DNA of 31,192 nt from an uncultured Nesterenkonia sp. (GCA_946221825.1 CAMINA010000003.1:1-31192); one strand, 5' to 3'; shown: positions 1 to 8,332, numbered from the stretch's first letter. Translations and numbers: made by a program. Notes: a model not told the origin generated them from the letters alone.

Positions 1-519
1 GAACGCCCCGGAGGTGTTGGCCAACAGATCGTCCACGTCGAACAGGCGGTAGGGACAGGGGTAGATGCCCCAGACGCCGGTGATCTGAGTGGTCTCGATC
101 ATCGCGGAGACCGCCAGACCCGTTGCTGTGGACACGATGACGCCGCGTCCCCACAGCACCCGCAGGAAATAGCCCAGCGGCATGAACAGCAGGACGTTCA
201 GGACCACCTGCATGAAGGCCGGATTATGGGGCAGAGACGCACCTGTGGCCGCCGCAGTGGTGCGGATGCCTTCGAGGACCTGGAAAGGTGTCAGCTGAGC
301 GGAGGTGCATTGGATGTCGTCCGGATCGGGCAGAGGCAGCAGCGTATAGGTCCACAGGGCCATGGCATAGACCAGGAACGCGATTCAGAGCAGGGTGCGG
401 AGCAGGCTGAGGCCGCCGCGACGCCGATAGTTCACGAAGACGAACGGGACGAACAGCACGACAGCCACCACAGCCCCGGTGAGCAGGGCGACGACGGCGG
501 ACATGACCTGGTCGCTCAT
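1..519 (-). pseudogene. VanZ-like membrane protein gene with in-frame TGA stop, partial at window edge
   Basis: Read on the minus strand from an ATG at 519, the frame encodes a hydrophobic N-terminal helix ending in FVFVNYRRRGG. It hits a TGA at 387-385 (codon 45) and then stays open for about 128 codons to the window edge. The second part contains WTYTLLPLPDPD, a membrane segment with LLFMPLGYFLRVLWGRG, and VSAMIETTQ, which are typical of VanZ-family proteins. In family members I recall, a Trp follows the RRRGGL helix, so TGG to TGA is the likely change. The start overlaps the upstream NUDIX stop as ATGA (519-516), suggesting translational coupling. Function of these VanZ-like proteins is poorly defined; some VanZ members lower teicoplanin susceptibility. 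It could be a true nonsense mutation, a sequencing error, or a gene restarted at an internal ATG such as codon 53. Confidence 0.75.
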
Positions 520-950
520 CCGGGGCGGTCCTTCCACGCGGGAATGATCTGAGTGCTCAGCAGCGGTGCGATGTCGGAGCCGGTGACGATCTGCTCAGCC
601 GGCATCCAGCGCAGCTCCTCGATCTCGGCGGCCGCCTGGAGATCTTCGGCGCGCTGAGCGTGGGGCAGCAGATAGGCTTCGGCCTGGACCAATTGGCCGG
701 GCTCATTGGCGGCATCGGCGGTGAACTGTCCCAGATGCTCCAATGCGTGGGGGTCCAGGTCAAGACCGATCTCTTCGTAGGCTTCGCGGGCCGCTGTCTG
801 GCGGGGTTCCTCGCCGGCCTCCGGCTTGCCGCCGGGCAGCATGAACCGTTGGGTCCCTCGCTTGCGAACGGTGAGGACCCGCTGGTCAGCATCGGAGATG
901 ACGACGGCGGCCACGTGGATGATGCGGGGGCCCTTCAAGCCGGAATCCAT
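516..950 (-). CDS. NUDIX hydrolase
   Basis: A 144-residue single-domain protein with a complete Nudix box: Gly41, Glu47, then Arg55-Glu56, Glu59-Glu60 and Gly62, matching GX5EX7REUXEEXGU. The glutamates bind the divalent cation used to hydrolyse nucleoside diphosphate-linked substrates. The substrate cannot be read from sequence; the LPGGKPEAGE context resembles MutT/ADP-ribose type housekeeping enzymes. The length is normal for a stand-alone Nudix protein. The ATG at 950 precedes the conserved RIIHVAAVVI strand by only nine residues and no strong Shine-Dalgarno is evident. Its stop overlaps the ATG of the downstream VanZ-like gene. It probably acts in the cytoplasm. Confidence 0.88.
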   Translation of the reverse strand: MDSGLKGPRIIHVAAVVISDADQRVLTVRKRGTQRFMLPGGKPEAGEEPRQTAAREAYEEIGLDLDPHALEHLGQFTADAANEPGQLVQAEAYLLPHAQRAEDLQAAAEIEELRWMPAEQIVTGSDIAPLLSTQIIPAWKDRPG

Positions 951-1015
951 TCGCTCAGTCTTTCACAGGCGCGCCCCCAGCGACCGTGTCACGCAGGCAT
1001 GTCAGACCCCCTCCG

Positions 1016-1027
1016 TAGAGTCAGATC
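1016..1027 (+). promoter_or_regulatory. Candidate -10 box for a leaderless start (DUF222 gene)
   Basis: TAGAGT at 1016-1021 is followed by six bases and then the ATG at 1028. This spacing would place the transcription start at or beside the start codon. There is no Shine-Dalgarno in between. No clear -35 box is visible. Confidence 0.45.
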
Positions 1028-1875
1028 ATGGAAGCGATTCAGGGACTGACCGGCGGCGGGTCACAGGTGGATGGCGCGGAGGAGCTGCTCGCCTCTGTCT
1101 CTGTGCTCCAGCGGCAGGCCCGTCAGGCCGAGGCTGCGCAGATCAGCAGAATGCTGAGCTATGAGGATGCGCGAGAGCGCGAGATCGTGGGGCTTCAGCT
1201 TCCCGCGCCGGTCCGTGCTGATGCGCGCAAGGCCGCCGTCCGGGATCTGTCGCTCACCTTGGGGAGCAGCGAGCGGTCGGTGACTGAGCTGCTCGGAGCC
1301 ATGCGCTTCGCTCGGCGGGAACTGCCACGGGTCTGGCGACGCTTCAGTGAGGGCGGCACGGACGCGGCGCGGGTCCGCAAGATCGCGCGTGCGGCGCTGA
1401 GCATGGAGGACCCAAAGAATGTGGAGTCTCTGGATCAGGCGGCGGCGGAGGTTGTGGAACACCGGGCGCCGAGCAGTCTGCAGGCCTGGCTTAATCGATA
1501 CCTCGCGCGTCTGGACGTGCGGGAGCATGCCGCCCGATGCCGTCGGGCCGAGGAGGAACGAGCCGTCCACGTCGTCCACGGCGAGACGGCATGAGCCTGG
1601 TCCAGGCGCTGGTCCCCACAGTGGCCGCAGCATCCATCGAGAGACGATTGGCTGCAGCTGCCCGCGGTCAGCGGGCGGACCAACGACCAGCGGATGACCG
1701 GACTCTGGCTCAGCTCGAGGCAGATCTCTGCGTCTCGTGGCTGATGGATGGCCGCGTGGACGGCTCCCCGGTGCAGGCGAAGATCGCGATCATGATCCCT
1801 GAGACTGAGGAGGAAGAGATGGCGGCGGACAGCGGCCCGGTACCGTTTCAGCTGGGCCTCATCGTCGCATCCTGA
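1028..1875 (+). pseudogene. DUF222 (13E12-type) protein gene, frameshifted and lacking the HNH part
   Basis: The first segment (1028-1594, 188 residues) has the DUF222 pattern of helices, including a region around LTLGSSERSVTELLGAM and the run DVREHAARCRRAEEERAV. It ends at a TGA at 1592-1594. In the next frame, from 1591, the family continues at once with MSLVQALVPTVAAASIE and DRTLAQLEADLCVSWLMDGR, ending at 1873-1875. A single lost base near 1585-1590 (ACGGC, expected ACGGGC or similar) joins the two parts into one product of about 280 residues. DUF222 proteins usually continue to an HNH nuclease domain of roughly 100 or more residues, which is missing here. They are mobile-like multicopy genes in actinobacteria with unclear function. 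A sequencing error could explain the frameshift but not the missing C-terminus. Confidence 0.78.
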
Positions 1876-1896
1876 TATCTCGAGCAGACGCACGAA

Positions 1897-1929
1897 GGCC
1901 CGGCAGGAAAGGGAATTCACTGCCGGGCC
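1897..1929. terminator. Hairpin between DUF222 remnant and aspS
   Basis: A perfect 10-bp inverted repeat, GGCCCGGCAG (1897-1906) with CTGCCGGGCC (1920-1929), has a 13-base loop. It lies 20 bp beyond the aspS stop on the minus strand and 21 bp beyond the DUF222 stop on the plus strand, so it could end transcription from both sides. There is no strong U-tract, as is common in actinobacteria. Confidence 0.7.
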
Positions 1930-1949
1930 CTGAACTCAGATCTGAAGGA

Positions 1950-3752
1950 TCAGCTCGCCGCGCCGTTCCTGCTCTCGCCGCTGCCCTCACCCTTGGGCTC
2001 CGGCTTGGCGTCCACACCGGCCTCCTTGCGCTGCTGGGCGGTGATGGGTGCCGGGGCTGCGGTCAGCGGGTCGTAGCCGCCGCCGGTCTTCGGGAAGGCG
2101 ATGACCTCGCGGATGGACTCTTCGCCGGCCAGCAGGGCCACCACACGGTCCCAGCCGAAGGCGATGCCGCCGTGCGGGGGAGCACCGAACTTCATGGCAT
2201 CCAGCAGGAAGCCGAACTTCTCCTGCGCCTCCTCTTCGGAGATGCCCATGACCTTGAAGACGCGCTCCTGCATGTCCTGGCGGTGGATACGGATGGAGCC
2301 GCCGCCGATCTCGTTGCCGTTGCAGACCAGGTCGTAGGCATAGGCCAGCGCTTCGCCCGGATCCTGGTCGAAGGTCTCAGCGAACTCCGGCTTGGGGGCG
2401 GTGAAGGCGTGGTGCACAGCTGTCCAGGCACCGGAGCCGACGGCCACGTCGCCTGCGGCAGTTGCGTCGGCAGTTGATTCGAACATGGGAGCGTCCACCA
2501 CCCACACGAAGGACCATGACCCCTCTTCGATGAGGCCGAGACGTGCAGCGATCTCGTTGCGGGCAGCGCCGAGCAGGCCACGGGAGGGGGAGACCTCACC
2601 GGCGGCGAAGAAGACGCAGTCGCCCGGCTGGGCGCCCACGGCTTCGGCCAGGCCGGCCTTCTCCGTCTCGGAGAGGTTCTTGGCCACCGGGCCGCCGAGC
2701 TCTCCGTCCTCCTGGATCAGTACATAGGCCAAGCCCTTGGCGCCGCGCTGCTTAGCCCATTCCTGCCAGGCATCCAGGGTGCGCCGGGGCTGGTCTGCAC
2801 CGCCCGGCATGACCACAGCGCCCACGTAGGGTGCCTGGAACACGCGGAACGGTGTGTCTTTGAAGTAGTCGGTGAGCTCGGTCAGCTCCAATCCGAAGCG
2901 CAGATCCGGCTTATCGGTGCCGTACTTCGCCATCGCCTCACGGTAGGTGATGTGCGGGATCGGCGTGTCGATCTCTGCCCCGATGAGCTTCCACAGCCGG
3001 CGGATGAGCTCCTCGGCCAGGGAGATCACGTCCTCCTGCTCCACGAAGCTGGCCTCGATGTCCAGCTGGGTGAACTCCGGCTGGCGGTCGGCGCGGAAGT
3101 CCTCATCGCGGTAGCAGCGCGCGATCTGGTAGTAGCGTTCGAGCCCGCCGACCTGCAGCAGCTGCTTGAACAGCTGCGGTGACTGCGGCAGGGCGTACCA
3201 GGAGCCGGGCGCCAGACGTGCCGGAACCAGGAAGTCGCGGGCACCTTCGGGGGTGGACCGTGTCAGTGTCGGAGTCTCGACTTCGGTGTAGGCCTGCTCA
3301 TGCAGGAATTCGCGGGCCACCCGGTTGGCCTCGGAACGCAGCTTCAGCGCCTGTGCAGGGGCGGGGCGGCGCAGGTCCAGGTACCGGTGCTTGAGGCGAG
3401 CCTCTTCGCCCACCTCCACATGCTCATCCACCTGGAACGGCAGGGGAGCCGCAGTGTTGAGGACCTCCACCGTCTCTGCGATGACCTCGACCTCGCCGGA
3501 GGGAAGGTTCGGGTTCTCGTTGCCTTCGGGGCGGCGCTCCACCGTGCCGGTGACCTTCAGGACGAACTCGTTGCGCAGGGGATCGAAGTCTTCCTCATCC
3601 CGCACCACGACCTGTGCGACGCCGGAGGCGTCCCGCAGATCCAGGAACGCCACCCCTCCGTGGTCCCGACGGCGGGCCACCCAGCCGGTCAGGGTGACGG
3701 ACTGGCCAATATGTTCGGCGTTGATCGCGCCGGTCTCGTGTGTGCGGAGCAC
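1950..3752 (-). CDS. aspS: Aspartate--tRNA ligase, probably non-discriminating (Asp/Asn)
   Basis: A 600-residue bacterial-type class IIb synthetase that attaches aspartate to tRNA(Asp). An N-terminal OB-fold anticodon-binding domain (about 1-105) contains GWVARRRDHGGVAFLDLRD. The catalytic core follows, with FRADRQPEFTQLDIE near residue 222 (motif 2), a GAD insertion domain in the middle, and GGGSIRIHR and GIAFGWDRVV near 485 and 532 (motif 3). His31 in RRDHGG is the residue type associated with non-discriminating enzymes that also charge tRNA(Asn) for later amidation by GatCAB. That specificity is inference. The start is GTG at 3752, preceded by GGAAGGA. It lies 52 bp downstream of hisS on the same strand and probably shares its transcript. 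The Pro/Lys/Glu-rich C-terminal tail after about 565 looks disordered. Confidence 0.97.
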   Translation of the reverse strand: MLRTHETGAINAEHIGQSVTLTGWVARRRDHGGVAFLDLRDASGVAQVVVRDEEDFDPLRNEFVLKVTGTVERRPEGNENPNLPSGEVEVIAETVEVLNTAAPLPFQVDEHVEVGEEARLKHRYLDLRRPAPAQALKLRSEANRVAREFLHEQAYTEVETPTLTRSTPEGARDFLVPARLAPGSWYALPQSPQLFKQLLQVGGLERYYQIARCYRDEDFRADRQPEFTQLDIEASFVEQEDVISLAEELIRRLWKLIGAEIDTPIPHITYREAMAKYGTDKPDLRFGLELTELTDYFKDTPFRVFQAPYVGAVVMPGGADQPRRTLDAWQEWAKQRGAKGLAYVLIQEDGELGGPVAKNLSETEKAGLAEAVGAQPGDCVFFAAGEVSPSRGLLGAARNEIAARLGLIEEGSWSFVWVVDAPMFESTADATAAGDVAVGSGAWTAVHHAFTAPKPEFAETFDQDPGEALAYAYDLVCNGNEIGGGSIRIHRQDMQERVFKVMGISEEEAQEKFGFLLDAMKFGAPPHGGIAFGWDRVVALLAGEESIREVIAFPKTGGGYDPLTAAPAPITAQQRKEAGVDAKPEPKGEGSGESRNGAAS

Positions 3753-3804
3753 GGTGTCCTTCCAGAGGGGTCGTTCAAGGGGCTTCGGCGTCGAGCCGAG
3801 GTGT

Positions 3805-5160
3805 TCAGACGGATTCTACAATCCGCGGAAGCAAGTCATCGTCTCCAGGGGTCCAGGCAGCGGGATCAGCCGGTGCCTGCTCACCGGAGCGGATGTCCTT
3901 GACCTCGTGGTTGCCGCCCTCATCGGTGAACCAGACGAAGGGGATGCCGCGGCGGTCGGCATGGCGGATCTGCTTGCCGAACTTCTCCGCCTTCAGAGCC
4001 ACCTCCGCGTTGATCCCGCGGGAACGCAGCGTGTCCGCCACGTCCTGGGCGGCCCCCCATTCCTCCTCGGTGCGCAGGGCCACGTAGACCGCGGCGGGAA
4101 CCGAACGGGTGGCAGTCGCCATCTGGGAGGAGAGCACGCGGGCCACCAGCCGGGTGACCCCGATGGAGATCCCCACACCGGGGAAGGTGCGACTGCCCTT
4201 CGAGGCCAGAGATTCGTAGCGGCCGCCTGAGCAGATGGAGCCGAGGCTCTCGTGGCCCACGAGCACCGTCTCGTAGACGGTTCCGGTGTAGTAGTCCAGG
4301 CCGCGGGCGATGGAGAGGTCGGCCACAGCTCGTCCGGGGACCCGCTTGCCGACCTGTGCGATGAGCTCCTCCAGCTCGGCCAGGCCCTCCTCCAGCAGAG
4401 AGGTGTCGCCGGTGAGGCCCTCGGTCAGTGCACGGACCTGGTCGACGAAAGAAGTGTCTTCGGTGCGGATCTGGGCAAGCGCCAGAGCCTTCTGCGCCTG
4501 TTCGTCGGTGGCCCCCGCGCTGGTCCTGAGGTCCTCGGCCACTCGTTCGGCGCCGATCTTCTCGAGCTTGTCGATGCTGCGCAGCACAGCGGTGGTGTCG
4601 TGCAGGCCGAGGGCGGTGTAGAAGCCCTGGGCCAGCTTGCGGTTGTTGATCCGCAGGCGGAAATCGCCGATGGGCATGGACTCCAGCGCCTGGGCGATCA
4701 CCACAGCGATCTCCACATCGGCACGGAAGGGGAGTTCGCCGTCGCCGATCACGTCGATGTCGGCCTGGGTGAACTCGCGGTAGCGGCCGTCCTGGGGGCG
4801 TTCCCCACGCCACACCTTCTGGATCTGGTAGCGGCGGAAGGGGAAGTTGAGGTGGCCGGCGTTCTCCACCACATAGCGGGCGAAGGGCACCGTGTTGTCG
4901 AAGCGCAGAGCAAGACGGCCGTCCTTCTTGGGGGCAGTGTCCTCTGCCAGCTCCTCCTGGAGGCGGGAGACAGCGTAGATCTCCTTGTCCACCTCGCCCT
5001 TCTGCAGCAGCGTCTCCAGAGTCTCCACGGCGCGGGATTCCAAGGAGGAGAATCCATGGCGTTCGAAGACCTCACGCAGAGTGTCCAGCATATGCAGCTC
5101 CACGAGCCGTTCGGCCGGGAGCCATTCGGCGAAGCCGGAGAGTGAGGTTGAACGTGCCAT
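3805..5160 (-). CDS. hisS: Histidine--tRNA ligase
   Basis: A 451-residue class IIa synthetase for tRNA(His). Visible hallmarks are RFDNTVPFARYVVEN, the motif 2 region VWRGERPQDGRYREFTQAD around residue 120, and the HisA motif ARGLDYYTGTVYE around 285. A C-terminal anticodon-binding domain carries AEVALKAEKFGKQIRHADRRG. The frame stays open far upstream through the opposite-strand DUF349 gene, but conservation begins at MARSTSLSGFAEWLP, so the ATG at 5160 was chosen. Reading further upstream would overlap 1.2 kb of a real gene in antisense. It forms a unit with aspS downstream and is divergent from the DUF349 gene. Confidence 0.96.
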   Translation of the reverse strand: MARSTSLSGFAEWLPAERLVELHMLDTLREVFERHGFSSLESRAVETLETLLQKGEVDKEIYAVSRLQEELAEDTAPKKDGRLALRFDNTVPFARYVVENAGHLNFPFRRYQIQKVWRGERPQDGRYREFTQADIDVIGDGELPFRADVEIAVVIAQALESMPIGDFRLRINNRKLAQGFYTALGLHDTTAVLRSIDKLEKIGAERVAEDLRTSAGATDEQAQKALALAQIRTEDTSFVDQVRALTEGLTGDTSLLEEGLAELEELIAQVGKRVPGRAVADLSIARGLDYYTGTVYETVLVGHESLGSICSGGRYESLASKGSRTFPGVGISIGVTRLVARVLSSQMATATRSVPAAVYVALRTEEEWGAAQDVADTLRSRGINAEVALKAEKFGKQIRHADRRGIPFVWFTDEGGNHEVKDIRSGEQAPADPAAWTPGDDDLLPRIVESV

Positions 5161-5211
5161 AGCGGTCCGCAGCACTCCTATCAGAGGGGCAGGGGTGGGA
5201 TGAGCCCGTTC

Positions 5212-5242
5212 ATCATATCGGCAGACGGTACGCTGGTGTCCA
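5212..5242 (-). promoter_or_regulatory. Candidate hisS promoter
   Basis: On the minus strand, TATGAT (5217-5212) is preceded by TGGACA (5242-5237) with 19 bases between. This would start transcription near 5205 and give hisS a leader of about 45 bases. The -35 element touches the start codon of the divergent DUF349 gene. Confidence 0.45.
5229..5241 (+). promoter_or_regulatory. Candidate -10 box for a leaderless start (DUF349 gene)
   Basis: TACGCT at 5229-5234 is followed by seven bases and the ATG at 5242. No Shine-Dalgarno lies between. The -35 region is weak; TTCATC at 5209-5214 would give too short a spacer. Confidence 0.4.
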
Positions 5243-6531
5243 TGAGTCCCGCAGTCAAGCCAGGCCATCATGAGACTTCGCTGGAGGAAGCCCGCCAGCT
5301 CGCCCGCGTCGACCAGGAGGGGCACGTCTATTTGCTCGCCTCCGGCGGCGGGGAAGAGACGTATGTAGGGCAGTACCCCGGTGTCCCAGAGGACGAGGCG
5401 CTGCAGTACTTCACTCGGAAGTTCGACGACCTCTATAACCGAGTGCTGCTGCTCAAGGCGCGCGCCGCCGCCGGAGCCGACTCGGCGAAGTCCCTGCGCG
5501 AGAGCTCCGCCGCGCTGCGTGCCGAGCTGAACGAAGGCGTGTGGGCCGGCGACGTCCCCGCTCTCACTGCGGTCCTCGATGAGATCGATGGGCAGATCGC
5601 TGAGCAGGCCGAGCAGCAGAAGCGAGCCTCCGAGGAGGCCGTGGCAGAGCACCTGGTGGTGCGGGAACAGATCGTGGCTGAGGCGGAGCAGATCGCCGAC
5701 GCCGATTCCTCGACTCAGCATTGGAAGAATGCCCAGGCGCGGATGAACGAGCTGTTCGACGCGTGGAAGGCCGAGCAGAAGAAGCCTCCGCGGCTCTCCA
5801 AGGCTCAGGAGGACCCCTACTGGAAGCGCTTCCGTGCAGCGCGGACCACCTTCGACAAGAATCGTCGAGCCTTCTTCAGCCAGCGCGACCGCGACCATGC
5901 CGAGATCAAGAAGGTCAAGGAAGACCTGATCGCCCGGGCTGAGGAGCTGCAGAACGGCACCGACTACGGTCCGACCACGAAGGCCTACCACCGGCTGATG
6001 GACGAGTGGAAGGCTGCCGGTCGGGGCGCTCGGAAGACCGATGATGCACAGTGGGCCCGTTTCCGGGCCGCTCAGGATGTGTTCTTCGCCGCGCGCGACG
6101 CGGCCAATGCGGAGATCGACGCCGAGTATGAGCAGAATCTGAAGGCCAAAGAGGCCATCCTCCAGGAGCTGGAGGAGCTCATGCCCTTCGATGAACCTGA
6201 GCGGGTCCGTGACCAATATCATGAGCTGCTCGGTCGATGGGATGAGGCCGGCAAGGTCCCCCGCGCCGATATCCGCCGGATGGAGACCGCCATCAAGCGG
6301 ATCCAGGATGCCTTCCGTGCGGCCGAGGACCGGCACTGGCAGCGCACTGATCCGGAGACTGAAGCACGGGCGAATTCGATGCTGACCCAGCTCGATGAGA
6401 CCATTGCTGAGCTTCAGGCGGAGCTCGACGCCGCGCGACAGGCCGGCGACGACACGCGCATCGCAGCGACCGAGGAGGCCCTCGAAGCCCGCCGCAGCTG
6501 GCGCGAGATGCTGGTTCAGAACGCCGATTGA
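5242..6531 (+). CDS. DUF349 domain protein, helical/coiled coil
   Basis: A 429-residue, highly charged protein that is almost entirely predicted helix. Three DUF349-type repeats are visible, each a Trp-containing helix pair: FDAWKAEQKK with YWKRFRAARTTFD, MDEWKAAGRG with QWARFRAAQDVF, and LLGRWDEAGK with MEAIKR-like helices (METAIKRIQDAF). The N-terminal 70 residues form a small domain with VYLLASGGGEETYVGQY. The C-terminus is a long coiled coil rich in Glu, Ala and Arg. There is no signal peptide or membrane segment, so it should be cytoplasmic. An in-frame ATG 42 bases upstream exists, but the later ATG at 5242 fits the family and the putative -10 box. DUF349 proteins have no settled molecular function. 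The gene is divergent from hisS. Confidence 0.88.
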   Translation: MSPAVKPGHHETSLEEARQLARVDQEGHVYLLASGGGEETYVGQYPGVPEDEALQYFTRKFDDLYNRVLLLKARAAAGADSAKSLRESSAALRAELNEGVWAGDVPALTAVLDEIDGQIAEQAEQQKRASEEAVAEHLVVREQIVAEAEQIADADSSTQHWKNAQARMNELFDAWKAEQKKPPRLSKAQEDPYWKRFRAARTTFDKNRRAFFSQRDRDHAEIKKVKEDLIARAEELQNGTDYGPTTKAYHRLMDEWKAAGRGARKTDDAQWARFRAAQDVFFAARDAANAEIDAEYEQNLKAKEAILQELEELMPFDEPERVRDQYHELLGRWDEAGKVPRADIRRMETAIKRIQDAFRAAEDRHWQRTDPETEARANSMLTQLDETIAELQAELDAARQAGDDTRIAATEEALEARRSWREMLVQNAD

Positions 6532-6587
6532 CAGATGCTCGGACTGCGGTGCACGCGGGGAGTCCTGCGAGCATGAAAGGTCACGAG

Positions 6588-6598
6588 TAGATTACAAT
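6588..6598 (+). promoter_or_regulatory. Candidate -10 elements upstream of mltG
   Basis: The 157-bp gap between the DUF349 gene and mltG contains overlapping TAGATT (6588-6593) and TACAAT (6593-6598), the most AT-rich point of the gap. No convincing -35 box is present at the right distance. Otherwise this gap holds only very short open frames. Confidence 0.35.
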
Positions 6599-6688
6599 CA
6601 ACAGGTCACAGGCACAGGACTGCCCGATTACGCCCGGAGATCATGGGCCTGAAGAGTATCGCCGTCGAATTTCAGTGAGGACCCCCGC

Positions 6689-8332
6689 GTGAGCGATGAA
6701 CAGCCGCATGAGGCGGGTTCCCGTCGTCGCCGTCGCGAGATTCGCGAGGCACAGGAGCGCGCAGCTGCAGCAGAACGCGAGCGGGAAGAGGCCCTGCGTC
6801 GGCGTCGGCTGAGCTTCGACCAGACTCTCAGCAGAGACGAGGGGGAGCAGACCTCAGGTGAGGTCTTCGACCAGACGGTCTACGACCAGGAGAGCTCGGG
6901 CTCGAAACCTGCTCAGCCCGTGCGTCCTGCCGCGACCCCCGCTGAGCCCTTCGAGTCTGTGGTCTCGCCGCACCGGGCCGCCTCGCCGACCGACGCTCAG
7001 GAAGAGGAAGCAGTCGCGGAGGCCCAGGAGGACCGTCCCCGCGACTTCCTGGACGATTTGGAGGGCGAAGGCCTCGTCGAGGAGCACATCGAGCATGATG
7101 AGGACGGCACGCCGCTGCTCATCTCCTCGTCCAGCTACGGCCGCGGCTACCAGACTGTCACCCCCGTGGACAGTGATGTGGGCCGTACCGTGCTCCAGCG
7201 TCGGCGTCAGCGCCGACGTCGTCGCAACCTCACTCTGGCCGCGGCACTGGCAGGCTTCACTGTGCTCGTGATCGGCTTCGTCTGGGCCGTGGGAGCTTTC
7301 CTCGGCGGCCGCGGGCCCGAGGACTATGACCAGGTTGCCGGCGACACCGTGGAGTTCACCGTCTCGGAAGGTGACGTGCCGGATGCGATCTTCAGCCGTC
7401 TGGTGGACCAAGAGATCGTCGCCAGCGAAGAGGCGCTCACCGAAGCCTGGCAGGAGTGGCAGGCTGCCGGCGGGGACGACCTGCTGCGCACCGGGGACTT
7501 CGCGCTGAATGAAGAGATGCCGGCAGAGGACGCCATCGCTGCGATCTTCGACGGCGAAGAGGCCTCCCACTACTTCAGCATCAACTCCGGTGTGCGCATC
7601 GACGACGCCCTGGACGCCATCGCCGAGAACACCGGCATCGACCGTCGTGAGCTCAGCGAGATCAGTGACAACCCCCAGCAGCTCGGTCTGCCCGAGGAGG
7701 CCGAGACCCTCGAGGGCTACTTGGCCGTGGGCGAGTACAACCCGCCGGTGGACGCCACGGCCGAGGATGTCCTCCGTGAGCCGGTGGAGCGTACCTTCGA
7801 ACAGCTCGAAGAGCTCGGCATCGAGGAGGACGAGCAGTTCGAAGCCATCACCAAGGCGTCGCTGGTCACTGCAGAGTCCCACTACGACGCCGACGGCGGT
7901 GACTACTCCACGATCGCAGGCGCCATCGAGAACCGTCTGGATGAACTGGGCGACGAGGACAGCGAGACTGAGGGCTACCTGCAGATCGACGCCGCGGTGA
8001 TCTACGGTCTGGGCACCCAGCAGATCCACTTCACCGACGAGGAGCGGGAAGACTCTGGGAACGAGTACAACACCTACCAGCACCCAGGCCTGACCCCCGG
8101 GCCCATCGAGGCCCCACACCCTGACGCACTGGCGGCCGTGGCTGATCCGGATGAGAACGACTATCTCTACTGGGTGACTGTGGACCTGGAGACCGGGGAG
8201 ACGCTGTTCGCTGAGACCTACAGCGAGCACCAGGAGAACGTGGAGCGCCTCAACGAGTACTGTGCGGAGAACTCCGAGATCTGCTCCGGTGAGCCGGCTG
8301 AGCAGGCCGAAGCAGTCGAACCCGGAGAGTGA
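6689..8332 (+). CDS. mltG: Endolytic murein transglycosylase MltG (YceG-like)
   Basis: A 547-residue membrane-anchored lytic transglycosylase thought to cut nascent glycan strands and set their length. The long N-terminal region (about 1-170) is cytoplasmic, charged and probably disordered. One membrane segment follows at about 181-202 (TVLVIGFVWAVGAFLGG). The outer part contains a LysM-like region and then the YceG catalytic domain. Glu396 in SLVTAES aligns with the catalytic Glu of the family. AAVIYGLG, YNTYQHPGLTPGPIEAP and DYLYWVTVD are family hallmarks. The catalytic region carries an acidic insertion after Glu396, and the whole extracellular part is unusually rich in Asp and Glu. The start is GTG at 6689 with GAGG nine bases upstream. 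Its stop overlaps the aroE start as GTGA. Confidence 0.93.
   Translation: MSDEQPHEAGSRRRRREIREAQERAAAAEREREEALRRRRLSFDQTLSRDEGEQTSGEVFDQTVYDQESSGSKPAQPVRPAATPAEPFESVVSPHRAASPTDAQEEEAVAEAQEDRPRDFLDDLEGEGLVEEHIEHDEDGTPLLISSSSYGRGYQTVTPVDSDVGRTVLQRRRQRRRRRNLTLAAALAGFTVLVIGFVWAVGAFLGGRGPEDYDQVAGDTVEFTVSEGDVPDAIFSRLVDQEIVASEEALTEAWQEWQAAGGDDLLRTGDFALNEEMPAEDAIAAIFDGEEASHYFSINSGVRIDDALDAIAENTGIDRRELSEISDNPQQLGLPEEAETLEGYLAVGEYNPPVDATAEDVLREPVERTFEQLEELGIEEDEQFEAITKASLVTAESHYDADGGDYSTIAGAIENRLDELGDEDSETEGYLQIDAAVIYGLGTQQIHFTDEEREDSGNEYNTYQHPGLTPGPIEAPHPDALAAVADPDENDYLYWVTVDLETGETLFAETYSEHQENVERLNEYCAENSEICSGEPAEQAEAVEPGE

Noticed and set aside
385..387. TGA recoding (selenocysteine or Trp) in the VanZ-like gene
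   Set aside because: TGA is the normal stop of most genes here, and no SECIS-like element or selenoprotein family is involved.
3805..6336. An 843-codon open frame on the minus strand extending hisS far upstream
   Set aside because: Only the part from 5160 is HisRS-like. The rest is antisense to the DUF349 gene and reflects high-GC codon bias.
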